A stretch of 64,000 nucleotides of DNA from Pseudonocardia sp. C8 (GCF_014267175.1 NZ_JACMTR010000002.1:4799501-4863500); one strand, 5' to 3'. Positions 17,709 to 28,202 are shown, numbered from the stretch's first letter. The notes: generated by a model from the sequence alone, not told the origin. Program-made: numbers and translations.

Positions 17709-17738
17709 GGGGCGGGGCCGGGGCACCGGCCCCGCCCC
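17709..17738. terminator. Hairpin between guaA and the PspC operon
   Basis: A perfect 13-bp GC stem (17709-17721 with 17726-17738) with a GGCA loop lies between the two convergent gene ends. It can serve both strands; it starts 2 bases past the guaA stop. Confidence 0.7.
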
Positions 17739-17740
17739 TC

Positions 17741-19294
<1,554 letters not shown>

Positions 19295-19343
19295 GGGTCA
19301 AGGGTAGCGACGCGACGCAGGTCACCGCGGTCGGCGTACGCGC

Positions 19344-20096
19344 TCAGCCCGCCCGGCCGGCGGTCAGCCGCTCGATGCCGTCCAGGATCAGCCCCAGTCC
19401 GAACTCCCAGTCGCCGACCGGGTTCTCGGCGTCGAACCCGCCAGCGTGCCACAGCCGGGCCATCGTCGGGAACCGGTCCTCGCGGAAGTGCGTCCCCCAG
19501 AACCCGGCCCGCGCGGAGTAGTAGTCGTCCTGGCTGACCCCGGTCCGGGTCGCCACGCTGGTGTCGGTGATCTCCGCCCGGGCGGCGCCGAACACGTGCG
19601 ACTCGATCAGCCCGGCCGTCCGGACCACGGTCGCCGCGTCCAGCCCGGTCAGCGACACGACCCGGTAGAGGTCCTCCTGGACGTCGAGCACGTGCGGCCC
19701 CAGCGGCATCCGCCAGAGGTTCGAGCTGATCAGCCACGGGTGCTCGCGGTACATCCGCCAGGCCTCGTGCGCGTGGAACTCGGCCTGCGCCCGCCAGGGC
19801 AGGTTCCGGTCCGGGAGCGCCCGCTCCCCCCACGCACGGTCGATCATGAGCTCGAACAGCTCGTCCCGGCCGGGCACGTAGGTGTAGAGGCTCATCGTGC
19901 CCACGCCGAGCTCCTGGGCGACCTTGCGCATCGACAGCGCGTCGACCGACCGGGCGGCCACGGCCATGCCGGCCTCGACGACCTGGTCGAGCGTCAGCCG
20001 CTGGCGCGGGCCCCGGCGCGGCGCCGGCGGCGGGTCCCACAGCAGGTTGATGATCGCCTGCCCCTCGGGCGTCCCCCACTGCTCCGGTCCGGTCAC
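19344..20096 (-). CDS. TetR-family repressor with C-terminal TetR_C domain
   Basis: 250 residues from a GTG with GAGGGAG upstream. The DNA-binding HTH lies at residues ~30-75 (LTLDQVVEAGMAVAARSVDA, then SMRKVAQELGVGTMSLYTYV). The C-terminal part matches TetR_C domains of drug-efflux repressors (IDRAWGERALP, DDYYSARAGFWGTHF). It is divergent from an ABC exporter, and two copies of one inverted repeat lie in the gap, so it probably represses the exporter and itself. Confidence 0.9.
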   Translation of the reverse strand: MTGPEQWGTPEGQAIINLLWDPPPAPRRGPRQRLTLDQVVEAGMAVAARSVDALSMRKVAQELGVGTMSLYTYVPGRDELFELMIDRAWGERALPDRNLPWRAQAEFHAHEAWRMYREHPWLISSNLWRMPLGPHVLDVQEDLYRVVSLTGLDAATVVRTAGLIESHVFGAARAEITDTSVATRTGVSQDDYYSARAGFWGTHFREDRFPTMARLWHAGGFDAENPVGDWEFGLGLILDGIERLTAGRAG

Positions 20097-20121
20097 GGAA
20101 ACTCCCTCGCATGCTTTCTCC

Positions 20122-20162
20122 GTACGGCGTACCCTATCGGTTCGCCACTCAGTACGGCGTAC
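20122..20162. promoter_or_regulatory. Paired operator sites for the TetR repressor
   Basis: GTACGGCGTAC occurs at 20122-20132 and again at 20152-20162. Each is a near-palindrome (GTAC-N3-GTAC), and the two are exactly 30 bp (three helical turns) apart in the 82-bp gap between the divergent tetR and exporter genes. Confidence 0.75.
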
Positions 20163-20178
20163 GACGAGAGGGACATCG

Positions 20179-21198
20179 TTGATCCACACTCAATCACTGA
20201 CCCGGCACTTCCGGGTCGGCCAGGACACGGTCGAGGCGGTGCGGGGCGTCGACCTCGACGTCGTCGCCGGTGAGCTCGTCGCCTTCCTCGGCCCGAACGG
20301 CGCGGGCAAGTCGACCACGCTGCGGATGCTCACCAGCCTGCTGCCGCCCACCTCCGGGCGCGCCGAGGTCGCCGGCCTGGACGTCGTCGCGCACCCGGCG
20401 GAGGTGCGCAGGCGGATCGGCTACATCGGACAGAAGGACGGCGCCGGGCACAACTACCGGGTCCGCGACGAGCTCGTCCTGCAGGGCCGCTTCTACGGGC
20501 TCGGCAAGGCGGAGTCGGTCCGGAACGCCGACCGGCTGCTGCGCACCCTCGACCTGGACCGGCTCGGCCTGCGCAAGGTGAGCACGCTGTCCGGCGGGCA
20601 GAAGCGCCGCCTGGACATCGCGCTCGGGCTGATCCACTCGCCGCGGCTGCTCTTCCTCGACGAGCCCTCGACCGGGATGGACCCGCAGAACCGGGCGAAC
20701 CTGTGGGAGCACATCCTGCGGATCCGCGAGGAGCACGGCACGACGATCGTGCTGACCACGCACTACCTCGACGAGGCCGACGCGATGGCCGAGCGCGTGG
20801 TGATCATCGACCACGGCCGGGTGATCGCCGACGACACCCCGGAGCGACTCAAGGCCGAGCAGGCGGGCGACCGGCTGACCGTCACCGTCCGGGCCGGCGA
20901 CGTGCCGGCGGCCCGCGCGGTGCTGGCCGCGGCCGTCGACCCGGCGCTCACCGGCGCGGGCGCGAGGACGACCGGCACCGCAGCCCTCGCGGACCCGCCG
21001 GCTGCGGTCGAGGAACGGCCCGTGCCGGACGGCCACGCGCTCACGGTCGGCATCGCGGCGGCGGCACACGCCCTGCCCGGCCTGCTCGGGCGGCTGCGCG
21101 AGGCGGGCGTGGAGGTCGTGGCCGCCGAGTCCCGCCGGCCCACGCTCGACGACGTCTTCCTGAACCTGACCGGCCGCAGCCTGCGCGAGGAGTCCTGA
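20179..21198 (+). CDS. ABC transporter ATP-binding protein, DrrA-type drug exporter
   Basis: 339 residues from a TTG with GAGAGGG upstream. Walker A is GPNGAGKST, the signature is LSGGQKRRLDIALGL, Walker B is LLFLDEPSTGMDP and the H-loop is TTHYLDEADAM. The C-terminal ~100-residue extension is typical of the daunorubicin-resistance group. It powers the permease encoded by the next gene, with which it overlaps by one base. The exported compound is unknown. Confidence 0.92.
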   Translation: MIHTQSLTRHFRVGQDTVEAVRGVDLDVVAGELVAFLGPNGAGKSTTLRMLTSLLPPTSGRAEVAGLDVVAHPAEVRRRIGYIGQKDGAGHNYRVRDELVLQGRFYGLGKAESVRNADRLLRTLDLDRLGLRKVSTLSGGQKRRLDIALGLIHSPRLLFLDEPSTGMDPQNRANLWEHILRIREEHGTTIVLTTHYLDEADAMAERVVIIDHGRVIADDTPERLKAEQAGDRLTVTVRAGDVPAARAVLAAAVDPALTGAGARTTGTAALADPPAAVEERPVPDGHALTVGIAAAAHALPGLLGRLREAGVEVVAAESRRPTLDDVFLNLTGRSLREES

Positions 21199-21968
21199 TG
21201 ACCACCGCCGCCCTCACCGACGTCCGCAACGTCTGGTGGCGCGAGACGCTCACGATCGTCCGCGACCCGTTCTCGCTGATCTTCAGCCTGGTCCAGCCGC
21301 TGGTGTTCCTGGGCCTGTTCGGGCCGTTGCTGTCCGGGCTCTCCGGTGACGCGGGCGTGTTCGGCGGATCGTCGCTGCAGTGGTTCCTGCCCGGCGTCGT
21401 CGTCATGATCACGATGTTCGGTACCTCGATGACCGGCGCGAACCTGCAGTTCGAGATCATGACCGGGGCGTTCGAGCGGATGCTGGCGACCCCGCTGACC
21501 CGGTCCTCGCTGATGATCGGGCGGGCGCTCAAGGAGCTGACGCCGCTCGTCGTGCAGGCCGCGCTCGTCACGCTCGTGGCAGTGCCGTTCGGGTTCGCGC
21601 TGTACCCGCTGCACGTGCTCGTCGGGCTGGTCCTGCTCGGGATCTTCGGCGTCGGCGTCGGCGCGCTGTCCTACGCGCTGGCGATCGCGTCGCGGAAGAC
21701 CGAGTGGATCTTCTGGGCGGTGCAGCAGTCGCTGCTGTTCCCGCTGCTGATCCTCTCCGGGATGATGCTGCCGCTCGAGACGGGTCCGGAGTGGATGCGG
21801 ATCGCGTCGCTGGTGAACCCGCTGACGTACGTCGTGGACGCCGAGCGGGCGCTCTTCGCCGGCACGCTCGCCGCGCCCGCGGTGCTGTCCGGGTTCGTCG
21901 CCGCCGTCGTGACGGCCGCGGTCGGGCTGGCCGTCGGGGTCCGGTCGATCCGCGGGGCCACGGCCTGA
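21198..21968 (+). CDS. ABC-2 type transporter permease
   Basis: 256 residues with six membrane helices. The N-terminus (RNVWWRETLTIVRDPFSLIF) and the motif LSGMMLPLETGPEWMRIASLVNP fit DrrB-type permeases. Its start overlaps the ATPase stop codon (TGATG). Together the two form an export pump probably induced by the ligand of the TetR repressor. Confidence 0.92.
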   Translation: MTTAALTDVRNVWWRETLTIVRDPFSLIFSLVQPLVFLGLFGPLLSGLSGDAGVFGGSSLQWFLPGVVVMITMFGTSMTGANLQFEIMTGAFERMLATPLTRSSLMIGRALKELTPLVVQAALVTLVAVPFGFALYPLHVLVGLVLLGIFGVGVGALSYALAIASRKTEWIFWAVQQSLLFPLLILSGMMLPLETGPEWMRIASLVNPLTYVVDAERALFAGTLAAPAVLSGFVAAVVTAAVGLAVGVRSIRGATA

Positions 21969-21983
21969 ACCCGCACCCGCGCC

Positions 21984-22038
21984 TTGACGGCGCCCCGCCC
22001 GCGATCTGTAGTGTCCGCCACATACCATGCGGTCGGTA
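21984..22038 (+). promoter_or_regulatory. Promoter and operator of the lactate operon
   Basis: TTGACG (21984-21989) and TGTAGT (22007-22012) are 17 bases apart. Downstream, TACCATGCGGTCGGTA (22023-22038) has TACC/GGTA ends and resembles TetR-type operators of the CGGTCGGTA kind. It sits near the expected transcript start, so a repressor there would block transcription. No repressor gene is adjacent. Confidence 0.45.
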
Positions 22039-22051
22039 AGGATGTGGGCAC

Positions 22052-23500
22052 ATGGCCTCGGTGGAGACGGTGCGGGGCACCGTGGACCTGGACGAGCTCG
22101 GCACCACGCTCATGCACGAGCACGTCTTCGTGCTCACGCCCGACGTGATGCAGAACCACGGCCACGAGTGGTGGGACGAACGGGAACGCCACGACGACGC
22201 GGTGCGCAAGCTGCGCGAGCTCGCGCAGGCCGGGGTGGACACCATCGTCGACCCGACGGTCATCGGCCTGGGCCGCTACATCCCGCGCATCCAGCTGATC
22301 AACGCCGAGGTCGACATCAACATCGTCGTCGCCACCGGCCTGTACACCTTCGACGAGATCCCCCACTTCTTCCACCACCGCGGGCCCGGCACCCTGCTCG
22401 GCGGCCCGGAGCTCATGACCGAGATGTTCGTCGAGGACATCCGGGAGGGCATCGGCGAGACCGGGGTCCGGGCAGCACTGCTGAAGTGCGTGGTCGAGGA
22501 GCGCGGGCTCACGCCCGACCAGGAACGCGTGCAGCGCGCCGTCTGCGAGACGCACCAGGAGACCGGGGTGCCGATCACGGTGCACACGAACTCGGCGCAC
22601 GAGACCGGCCGGATCGCGCTCGACTTCTACGCGGCGCACGGCGTCGACCTGACCAAGGTCGTCGTGGGGCACGCCGGGGACAGCAACGACCTCGACTACC
22701 TGCGCTCGCTGATGGACCGCGGAGCCACGATCGGCTGCGACCGGTTCGGGCTGGACCTGTTCAACCCGACCGAGCAGCGGGTGGCGACGATCGCGACGTT
22801 GTGCGAGCAGGGCTACGCCGACCGGATCGTGCTGTCGCACGACGCGGCGTGCTACATGGACTACTTCTCCGGTGCGGACGCGCAGCAGGCCCTGGCCGCG
22901 GCGGCGCCCAACTGGCACTACCTGCACATCAGCCGGGAGGTCCTGCCCGCGCTGCGGGAACGGGGCGTCACGGAAGGGCAGATCCGCACGATCGTCGCGC
23001 TCGCGCAGGGGGTGAAGCCGGCCCGCGTCGTGTCGGAGTTCGCCGGCACGCTCAAGACGCTGCGGTACGCCTTCCTCACGGTGGCCTCGGTACTCGCACT
23101 GGCCTACGTGATGAACCTGTCCGGGCAGACCCAGACCCTGGGCACCTGGATCGCCGGCACCGGGGCGCTGTTCGCGTTCCTGTCCCCGACGCTCGGCTGG
23201 CTCGGTACCGCGGTCACCGGCTCGGACACCAGCGCCAACGCGTTGTTCGCCACGCTGCAGCAGACCGCAGCGCAGAAGACCGGGATCGACCCGACGCTGC
23301 TGGTGGCCGCCAACACCTCCGGTGGCGTGGTGGGCAAGATGATCAGCCCGCAGAACCTGACCATCGCCGCCACCGCCGTCGGCCTGCACGGCAAGGAGTC
23401 CGACATCTTCCGCCGGGTGGTCGGCTGGAGCGTCGGCCTGCTGATCGTGCTGTGCCTGCTGGTCGGGCTGCAGTCGACCGTCCTGTCGTGGATGGTGTGA
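22052..23500 (+). CDS. Chimera: phosphotriesterase-family hydrolase fused to C-terminal part of L-lactate permease
   Basis: 482 residues from an ATG with AAGGA upstream. Residues 1 to ~314 are a phosphotriesterase-like lactonase/hydrolase: metal ligands H22 and H24 (LMHEHVF), the bridging lysine in AALLKCVVEE, histidines in ITVHTNS and VVVGHAGDS, and the aspartate in VLSHDAAC. The fold ends abruptly after GVTEGQIRTI, about 15 residues before the family's usual C-terminus. The remaining ~168 residues match only the last part of LldP lactate permease (AYVMNLSGQTQTLG, TGSDTSANALFATLQQTA, KMISPQNLTIAATAVG). A deletion that removed the hydrolase 3' end and most of lldP explains this. Lactate transport by the fusion is unlikely. 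Confidence 0.85.
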   Translation: MASVETVRGTVDLDELGTTLMHEHVFVLTPDVMQNHGHEWWDERERHDDAVRKLRELAQAGVDTIVDPTVIGLGRYIPRIQLINAEVDINIVVATGLYTFDEIPHFFHHRGPGTLLGGPELMTEMFVEDIREGIGETGVRAALLKCVVEERGLTPDQERVQRAVCETHQETGVPITVHTNSAHETGRIALDFYAAHGVDLTKVVVGHAGDSNDLDYLRSLMDRGATIGCDRFGLDLFNPTEQRVATIATLCEQGYADRIVLSHDAACYMDYFSGADAQQALAAAAPNWHYLHISREVLPALRERGVTEGQIRTIVALAQGVKPARVVSEFAGTLKTLRYAFLTVASVLALAYVMNLSGQTQTLGTWIAGTGALFAFLSPTLGWLGTAVTGSDTSANALFATLQQTAAQKTGIDPTLLVAANTSGGVVGKMISPQNLTIAATAVGLHGKESDIFRRVVGWSVGLLIVLCLLVGLQSTVLSWMV

Positions 23501-23529
23501 CGCCGTTGTCCTCCCTTCCTGGATCCGGG

Positions 23530-24303
23530 ATGCGCGTCGCCCTGTTCGCCACCTGCTTCAACGACACGATGTGGCCGCAGACCCCCAAGGCCGTCGTGAC
23601 GGTCCTCGAGCGGCTGGGCGTCACCGTTGAGTTCCCGCTGGAACAGACCTGCTGCGGGCAGATGTTCACCAACACCGGCTACGCCCGGGAGGCGCTGCCG
23701 CTGGTCGAGCGGTTCGCCGACGTGTTCGGGGCGTACGACGCCGTCGTGGCCCCGTCCGGGTCGTGCGTCGGCAGCATCCGTCACCAGCACGGCACCGTGG
23801 CCCGCGGCTGTGCCCGGCCGGCGCTGGCCGAGCGCGCCGAGGCCGGTGCCCGCAACGTCTACGAGCTCTCCGAGCTGCTCGTGGACGTCCTCGGCGTCAC
23901 CGACGTCGGCGCGACCTTCCCGCACCGGGTCACCTACCACCCGACCTGCCACTCGCTGCGGATGCTCCGGGTCGCCGACAAGCCGCTGCGGCTGCTGCGC
24001 GCGGTGCGCGGCATCGACCTGGTGGAGCTGCCCGGTGCCGATCAGTGCTGCGGCTTCGGCGGCACCTTCGCGATGAAGAACGCCGACACCTCGGTGTCGA
24101 TGGGCTCCGACAAGGCCCGCCACGTGCGGGAGACGGAAGCGGAGGTGCTGGTGGCCGGCGACAACAGCTGCCTGGCGCACATCGGCGGGCTGCTGCACCG
24201 CCAGCGCGCCGGCGTGCGCGTGCTGCACCTGGCGGAGGTGCTCGCCTCGACCGAGCGGGACTTCGCCGCCGATCAGGAGCTCGGGGCGGTGGCGTCGCGA
24301 TGA
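23530..24303 (+). CDS. lutA: Lactate utilization protein A (Fe-S subunit)
   Basis: 257 residues. It begins with the canonical MRVALFATCFND and has two cysteine-rich CCG motifs, EQTCCGQMFTNTGYA and GADQCCGFGGTFAMKN, plus YHPTCHSLRML. LutABC is an iron-sulfur, probably quinone-linked system that oxidises L-lactate to pyruvate. An alternative in-frame GTG at 23497 overlaps the previous stop but gives unconserved residues. The stop codon overlaps the lutB start (ATGA). Confidence 0.93.
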   Translation: MRVALFATCFNDTMWPQTPKAVVTVLERLGVTVEFPLEQTCCGQMFTNTGYAREALPLVERFADVFGAYDAVVAPSGSCVGSIRHQHGTVARGCARPALAERAEAGARNVYELSELLVDVLGVTDVGATFPHRVTYHPTCHSLRMLRVADKPLRLLRAVRGIDLVELPGADQCCGFGGTFAMKNADTSVSMGSDKARHVRETEAEVLVAGDNSCLAHIGGLLHRQRAGVRVLHLAEVLASTERDFAADQELGAVASR

Positions 24304-25745
24304 GCGGCACGTTCATCGGCATGCCGGCGTTCCCGGTCGCGGCGCGGGAGGCGTTGGACAACGCCCAGCAGCGGCGCAACCTACAGCACGCCACGCAGAC
24401 CATCCGCGACAAGCGCGCCGCCGTCGTCGACGAGGTCGATCGGTGGGAAGAGCTGCGGGTCGCAGGCGCCGCGATCAAGGACCACGTGCTCACCCACCTG
24501 GACGGCTACCTGGTCCAGCTCGAGGAGTCGCTCACCCGGGCCGGCGCCACCGTCCACTGGGCACGGGACGCCGAGGAGGCCAACCGGATCGTCACCGCGC
24601 TCGCCCGGGAGACCGGAACCGACGAGGTGGTCAAGGTCAAGTCGATGACCACGCAGGAGATCGGTCTCAACGAGGCGCTGGAGGACGCGGGCATCCACGC
24701 CTGGGAGACCGACCTGGCCGAGCTCATCGTGCAGCTGGGCCGGGACCGGCCCAGCCACATCCTGGTCCCGGCGATCCACCGCAACCGCGCGGAGATCCGG
24801 GAGATCTTCCTGCGCGAGATGGGCAAGGTCGGCACCCCGGCTCCGGAGGGACTCACGTCCGCACCGCACGAGCTGGCCGAGTCGGCCCGCCGGCACCTGC
24901 GCGAGAAGTTCCTGCGGGCCAAGGTGGCGATCTCCGGGGCGAACTTCGCGGTCGCCGAGACCGGCACCCTGGTCGTGGTCGAGTCCGAAGGCAACGGCCG
25001 GATGTGCCTGACCCTGCCCGAAACGCTGATCAGCGTGGTGGGCATCGAGAAGGTACTGCCCACAGTGGCCGACCTCGACGTGTTCCTGAAGCTCCTGCCG
25101 CGCAGCTCGACCGGCGAGCGGATGAACCCCTACACCTCCACCTGGACCGGGGTCACACCCGGCGACGGTCCGCAGCAGGTGCACGTCGTCCTGCTCGACA
25201 ACGGCCGCAGCGACGCCCTCGCCGACCACGTCGGGCGGCAGGCCCTGCGCTGCATCCGCTGCTCGGCCTGCCTCAACGTCTGCCCCGTCTACGAGCGGGT
25301 CGGCGGCCACGCCTACGGCTCGGTCTATCCCGGCCCGATCGGCGCGGTGCTCAACCCACAGCTGCGCGGCACCGAGTCGCCGGTCGACAAGTCGCTGCCC
25401 TACGCCTCGTCGCTGTGCGGTGCGTGCTTCGACGTGTGTCCGGTGCGCATCGAGATCCCCGACCTGCTGGTGCACCTGCGCACCCGGGTCGTCGACGAGA
25501 AGCGCGGCGGGCTGCCCTCGGGCGAGCAGCTGGCGATGAAGGGCGCGTCGTGGATGTTCGCCGAGCACACGCGCTGGGAACGGGCGCAGCGCGGCGCCGA
25601 GCTGGGCGGCCGGGTGCTCGGGAAGAAGGACTCGATCGGACGGCTCCCCGGGCCGCTGTCGGCCTGGAGCGACGCCCGCGACGCCCCGATACCGCCGGGC
25701 GAATCGTTCCGGACCTGGTGGAAGCGCGAGAGAGGACAAGGATGA
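24300..25745 (+). CDS. lutB: Lactate utilization protein B (ferredoxin-type Fe-S subunit)
   Basis: 481 residues. The N-terminal LUD domain has KSMTTQEIGLNEALEDAG and GANFAVAETGTLVVVESEGN. Two 4Fe-4S binding motifs follow: CIRCSACLNVCPVYERVGG (residues ~318-336) and CGACFDVCPVRIEIP (residues ~376-390). It is translationally coupled to both neighbours by 4-base overlaps. Confidence 0.95.
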   Translation: MSGTFIGMPAFPVAAREALDNAQQRRNLQHATQTIRDKRAAVVDEVDRWEELRVAGAAIKDHVLTHLDGYLVQLEESLTRAGATVHWARDAEEANRIVTALARETGTDEVVKVKSMTTQEIGLNEALEDAGIHAWETDLAELIVQLGRDRPSHILVPAIHRNRAEIREIFLREMGKVGTPAPEGLTSAPHELAESARRHLREKFLRAKVAISGANFAVAETGTLVVVESEGNGRMCLTLPETLISVVGIEKVLPTVADLDVFLKLLPRSSTGERMNPYTSTWTGVTPGDGPQQVHVVLLDNGRSDALADHVGRQALRCIRCSACLNVCPVYERVGGHAYGSVYPGPIGAVLNPQLRGTESPVDKSLPYASSLCGACFDVCPVRIEIPDLLVHLRTRVVDEKRGGLPSGEQLAMKGASWMFAEHTRWERAQRGAELGGRVLGKKDSIGRLPGPLSAWSDARDAPIPPGESFRTWWKRERGQG

Positions 25746-26395
25746 TCGGCTCCAGGCAGGAGATGCTCGGCCGGATCACCGCCGCGCTCGACGGCGCCGA
25801 ACGGGCGCCCGCGCCGGGCCGCCGGCACGGCGCGGTGACGTCCTCGCCCGACGTCGCAGCGCTCTTCGTCGAGCGGGTGGAGGACTACCGCGCGGTCGTC
25901 GAGCGGGTGGCCCCGGCCGGGGTCGCCGCGGCCGTGGCCGACGCGCTCGCCGGGACCGGCCAGGTCGTCGTACCCCCCGGGCTGCCCCGGGACTGGCTCG
26001 CCGCCGACGGCGTCGACGTGGTCACCGACGACGGCGGCCTCGCCGCCGACGACCTCGACCGCATCGACGCGGTCGTCACCGCCGCCGCCGTGGGTGTCGC
26101 CACGACCGGCACCATCGTCCTCGACCACGGCCCGGACCAGGGACGGCGAGCGCTGTCGCTGGTCCCCGACCTGCACGTGTGCGTGGTGCACGAGTCCCAG
26201 CTGGTCGGCGACGTGCCGGAGTCGATCACACGGCTCCGCGACGCGGTCGTCGGCGGACGGCCGCTGACCTGGATCAGCGGGCCCTCGGCCACCAGCGACA
26301 TCGAGCTGGAGCGGGTGGAAGGCGTGCACGGTCCGCGCCGCCTGCACGTCCTGCTGGTCTCCGACGGGGACTCGACGCCACGGGCCCGAGCCTGA
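25742..26395 (+). CDS. lutC: Lactate utilization protein C (LUD domain)
   Basis: 217 residues. The LUD core motifs are AAVGVATTGTIVLDHGPDQG and VPDLHVCVVHESQLV, then ISGPSATSDIELERVEGVHG. It is the last gene of the lactate operon; a 7-bp hairpin follows 10 bases after the stop. Confidence 0.94.
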   Translation: MIGSRQEMLGRITAALDGAERAPAPGRRHGAVTSSPDVAALFVERVEDYRAVVERVAPAGVAAAVADALAGTGQVVVPPGLPRDWLAADGVDVVTDDGGLAADDLDRIDAVVTAAAVGVATTGTIVLDHGPDQGRRALSLVPDLHVCVVHESQLVGDVPESITRLRDAVVGGRPLTWISGPSATSDIELERVEGVHGPRRLHVLLVSDGDSTPRARA

Positions 26396-26404
26396 CGGGA
26401 CCCG

Positions 26405-26429
26405 GCCGGCGTCCATCCGTCGCGCCGGC
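26405..26429 (+). terminator. Probable terminator of the lut operon
   Basis: GCCGGCG (26405-26411) pairs with CGCCGGC (26423-26429) across an 11-base loop, just after the lutC stop. There is no U-run. Confidence 0.4.
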
Positions 26430-26521
26430 TCCCCCGGGTGACGCCACGATGACGCTCGGTTCGCAAGGGTGGGCGCGACCTGAGGCCCGTGCCTCGTCGA
26501 TCTCGGCAGGGAGCGTGTGGC

Positions 26522-26959
26522 ATGAACGACACCGGGTTCGATCCGAACCGGAGCAGTCTCGCAGCCTGCATGGAGCGGATACAGGAAGCGCTCAAGGGTC
26601 ACGGCCGCGAGCTCAACTCGGGCATCGTCACCAGTCGCGACGAGGACGCCCGGGAGCTGCGTCGCGAGCTGGCGATCGACAACGTGCCCGAGGGATTCCG
26701 CAAGTACCAGCTGCCGGTGATGTTGCCGGAGCAGTCCTTCATGTTCATCACGGTCGCGGATCCCGATGTCGAGTCGCCGGCCCACTCACACGACGAAGGG
26801 GACGGAATCCGGTTCATCGCCGGCGGCTCCATCATCTATGACGGATCCGAGCTGGTGGCCGGGGACTGGATGTTCATCCCCCGTGGTGAGCGCTACTCGT
26901 TCAGGACCGGCCCGCACGGCGCCCTCATGTGCTACTGCTACTGCTGTTGCTGCGCCTAG
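26522..26959 (+). CDS. Cupin-like protein with C-terminal Cys/Tyr tail
   Basis: 145 residues from an ATG with GGGAG upstream. The middle and C-terminal parts look like a single-domain cupin: SPAHSHDEGDGIRFIAGGSI (motif 1, with His, His and Glu ligands) and AGDWMFIPRGERYSF (motif 2). It then ends in CYCYCCCCA, six cysteines and two tyrosines among the last nine residues. The tail could bind metal, form disulfides or be processed. Its DNA (TGC/TAC triplets) resembles a short triplet repeat, so slippage is another explanation. Function unknown; it stands alone. Confidence 0.7.
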   Translation: MNDTGFDPNRSSLAACMERIQEALKGHGRELNSGIVTSRDEDARELRRELAIDNVPEGFRKYQLPVMLPEQSFMFITVADPDVESPAHSHDEGDGIRFIAGGSIIYDGSELVAGDWMFIPRGERYSFRTGPHGALMCYCYCCCCA

Positions 26960-26980
26960 CTTCCTTGAGCCAGGCCGTGG

Positions 26981-27184
26981 TCAGGACACGGCCCGGCCCT
27001 GGGGTGCGAATCCGTCCTCGGGCTGCAGGATGGTCACGCTGTTGCCGTCCGGGTCCTCGAGGATCCCGAACGACACCCGGGGCTCGGCACCTGCTCCTCG
27101 TACGTCGCCAACCGAAGGCTGGCTGCGGCTGCCGTCCGGACTCATCGGTGGCCGGCTCGCCGACGGTTCCAGGTCCGCCACCAC
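26981..27184 (-). pseudogene. Possible remnant of a glyoxalase/VOC protein
   Basis: A 67-residue frame ends with VSFGILEDPDGNSVTILQPE, which resembles the last strands of VOC-superfamily proteins (metal-binding Glu near the end). The preceding residues do not match the family, and no upstream part is recognisable. It is most likely a decayed gene end. Confidence 0.35.
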
Positions 27185-27356
27185 CGGTCCTCATACGCGG
27201 GTCGGATAGTCCCTGGGACGCCGGTGCGCACGCCTGCGCGCCGAAGCGGCGGGTAGCCATCGCGCCCTGACCGCAGCGTCCGGGTGCAGGTCGGCGGTAT
27301 AACCAGGGCGCACAGTACGCCGACGGGTGGTGAGGGGCCTCGGGGAGGAGCGGTCC

Positions 27357-28202
27357 GTGGCCGGAGACCAGGACGATCACTTGGCCGAGGCCGGAGAAGC
27401 GGTACGGCTGAGCGACCTTGCCATCCGGCAGAGCGCGGAAGGTCGGCGGGAGCAGGCGCTGGCCGCAGCCGAGGGAGCTGCGAGGCTGTATCGCGCTCTC
27501 GCGGAGGGCTTCCCTGTGATGTTCGGCCCCGACGCGGAGCGGGCCGACGCGCTCGCCGCAGCGATACGGGAGGACCGGCCCATCGCGTCGACCCCCGAAC
27601 CCACCACGTCCCGGCAGTGCGCGCCGGCGGACCAGATCACCACGGCCGGCGTCCCCGCGTCCCACACGGCACGCGTGCCGGACGGGCCCGCAGCCGTTTC
27701 CGCCCCTGAGCCGGAACCGCCGACCCCACCGGTCCTCACCACACGTCGTACCGGCCGGTCGCGGCGGCGCACCGTGCTGTCGGCGGTGGTGTCGGCCGTC
27801 CTGCTCGTGCCCGTCGGTATGGCCGGCTGGGCATTCTCGCGACCGCCCACGCCGACCCCGGTACCGGTGCAGGCGCAGGCGCCACCTGCCGCTGTCCCGG
27901 CCACGCCCACCTGGACTGCCACCGCCCGCATCGATGTCGCCCCGACAGGGGTCACCCTTCGTTCCGTACCGTCCACCGCCGGAGCCCCGGTCGGGCGACT
28001 ACAAGCCGGCGCCGTCGTCCGGATCCAGTGCGGCGAGATCGGCCGGATGACCTCGACCGATGCCGGGGAGCGCAGCTCCACCTGGCTACGCGTTGCCGCC
28101 GGCAGCTACCTCGCCGCGGTGAACGTCGAGGTCCGCGGGTCCCGGCCGGTGACGAACTGCATCCCCGGACAACCGCCCGCACCCATCCCTCACCACAGGT
28201 GA
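27357..28202 (+). CDS. Membrane-anchored protein with possible extracellular SH3-like domain
   Basis: 281 residues from a GTG preceded by GGGGAGGAG (an earlier in-frame GTG at 27327 lacks one). The N-terminal ~65 residues are helical, with EQALAAAEGAARLYRALAEG resembling a tetratricopeptide-like helix pair. A Pro-rich stretch, one membrane helix (VLSAVVSAVLLVPVGMAGWA) and an outer domain (IDVAPTGVTLRSVPSTAGAP, VGRLQAGAVVRIQCGE) follow; the latter resembles bacterial SH3 repeats. Its last codons lie within a perfect 15-bp hairpin. Function unknown. Confidence 0.6.
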   Translation: MAGDQDDHLAEAGEAVRLSDLAIRQSAEGRREQALAAAEGAARLYRALAEGFPVMFGPDAERADALAAAIREDRPIASTPEPTTSRQCAPADQITTAGVPASHTARVPDGPAAVSAPEPEPPTPPVLTTRRTGRSRRRTVLSAVVSAVLLVPVGMAGWAFSRPPTPTPVPVQAQAPPAAVPATPTWTATARIDVAPTGVTLRSVPSTAGAPVGRLQAGAVVRIQCGEIGRMTSTDAGERSSTWLRVAAGSYLAAVNVEVRGSRPVTNCIPGQPPAPIPHHR

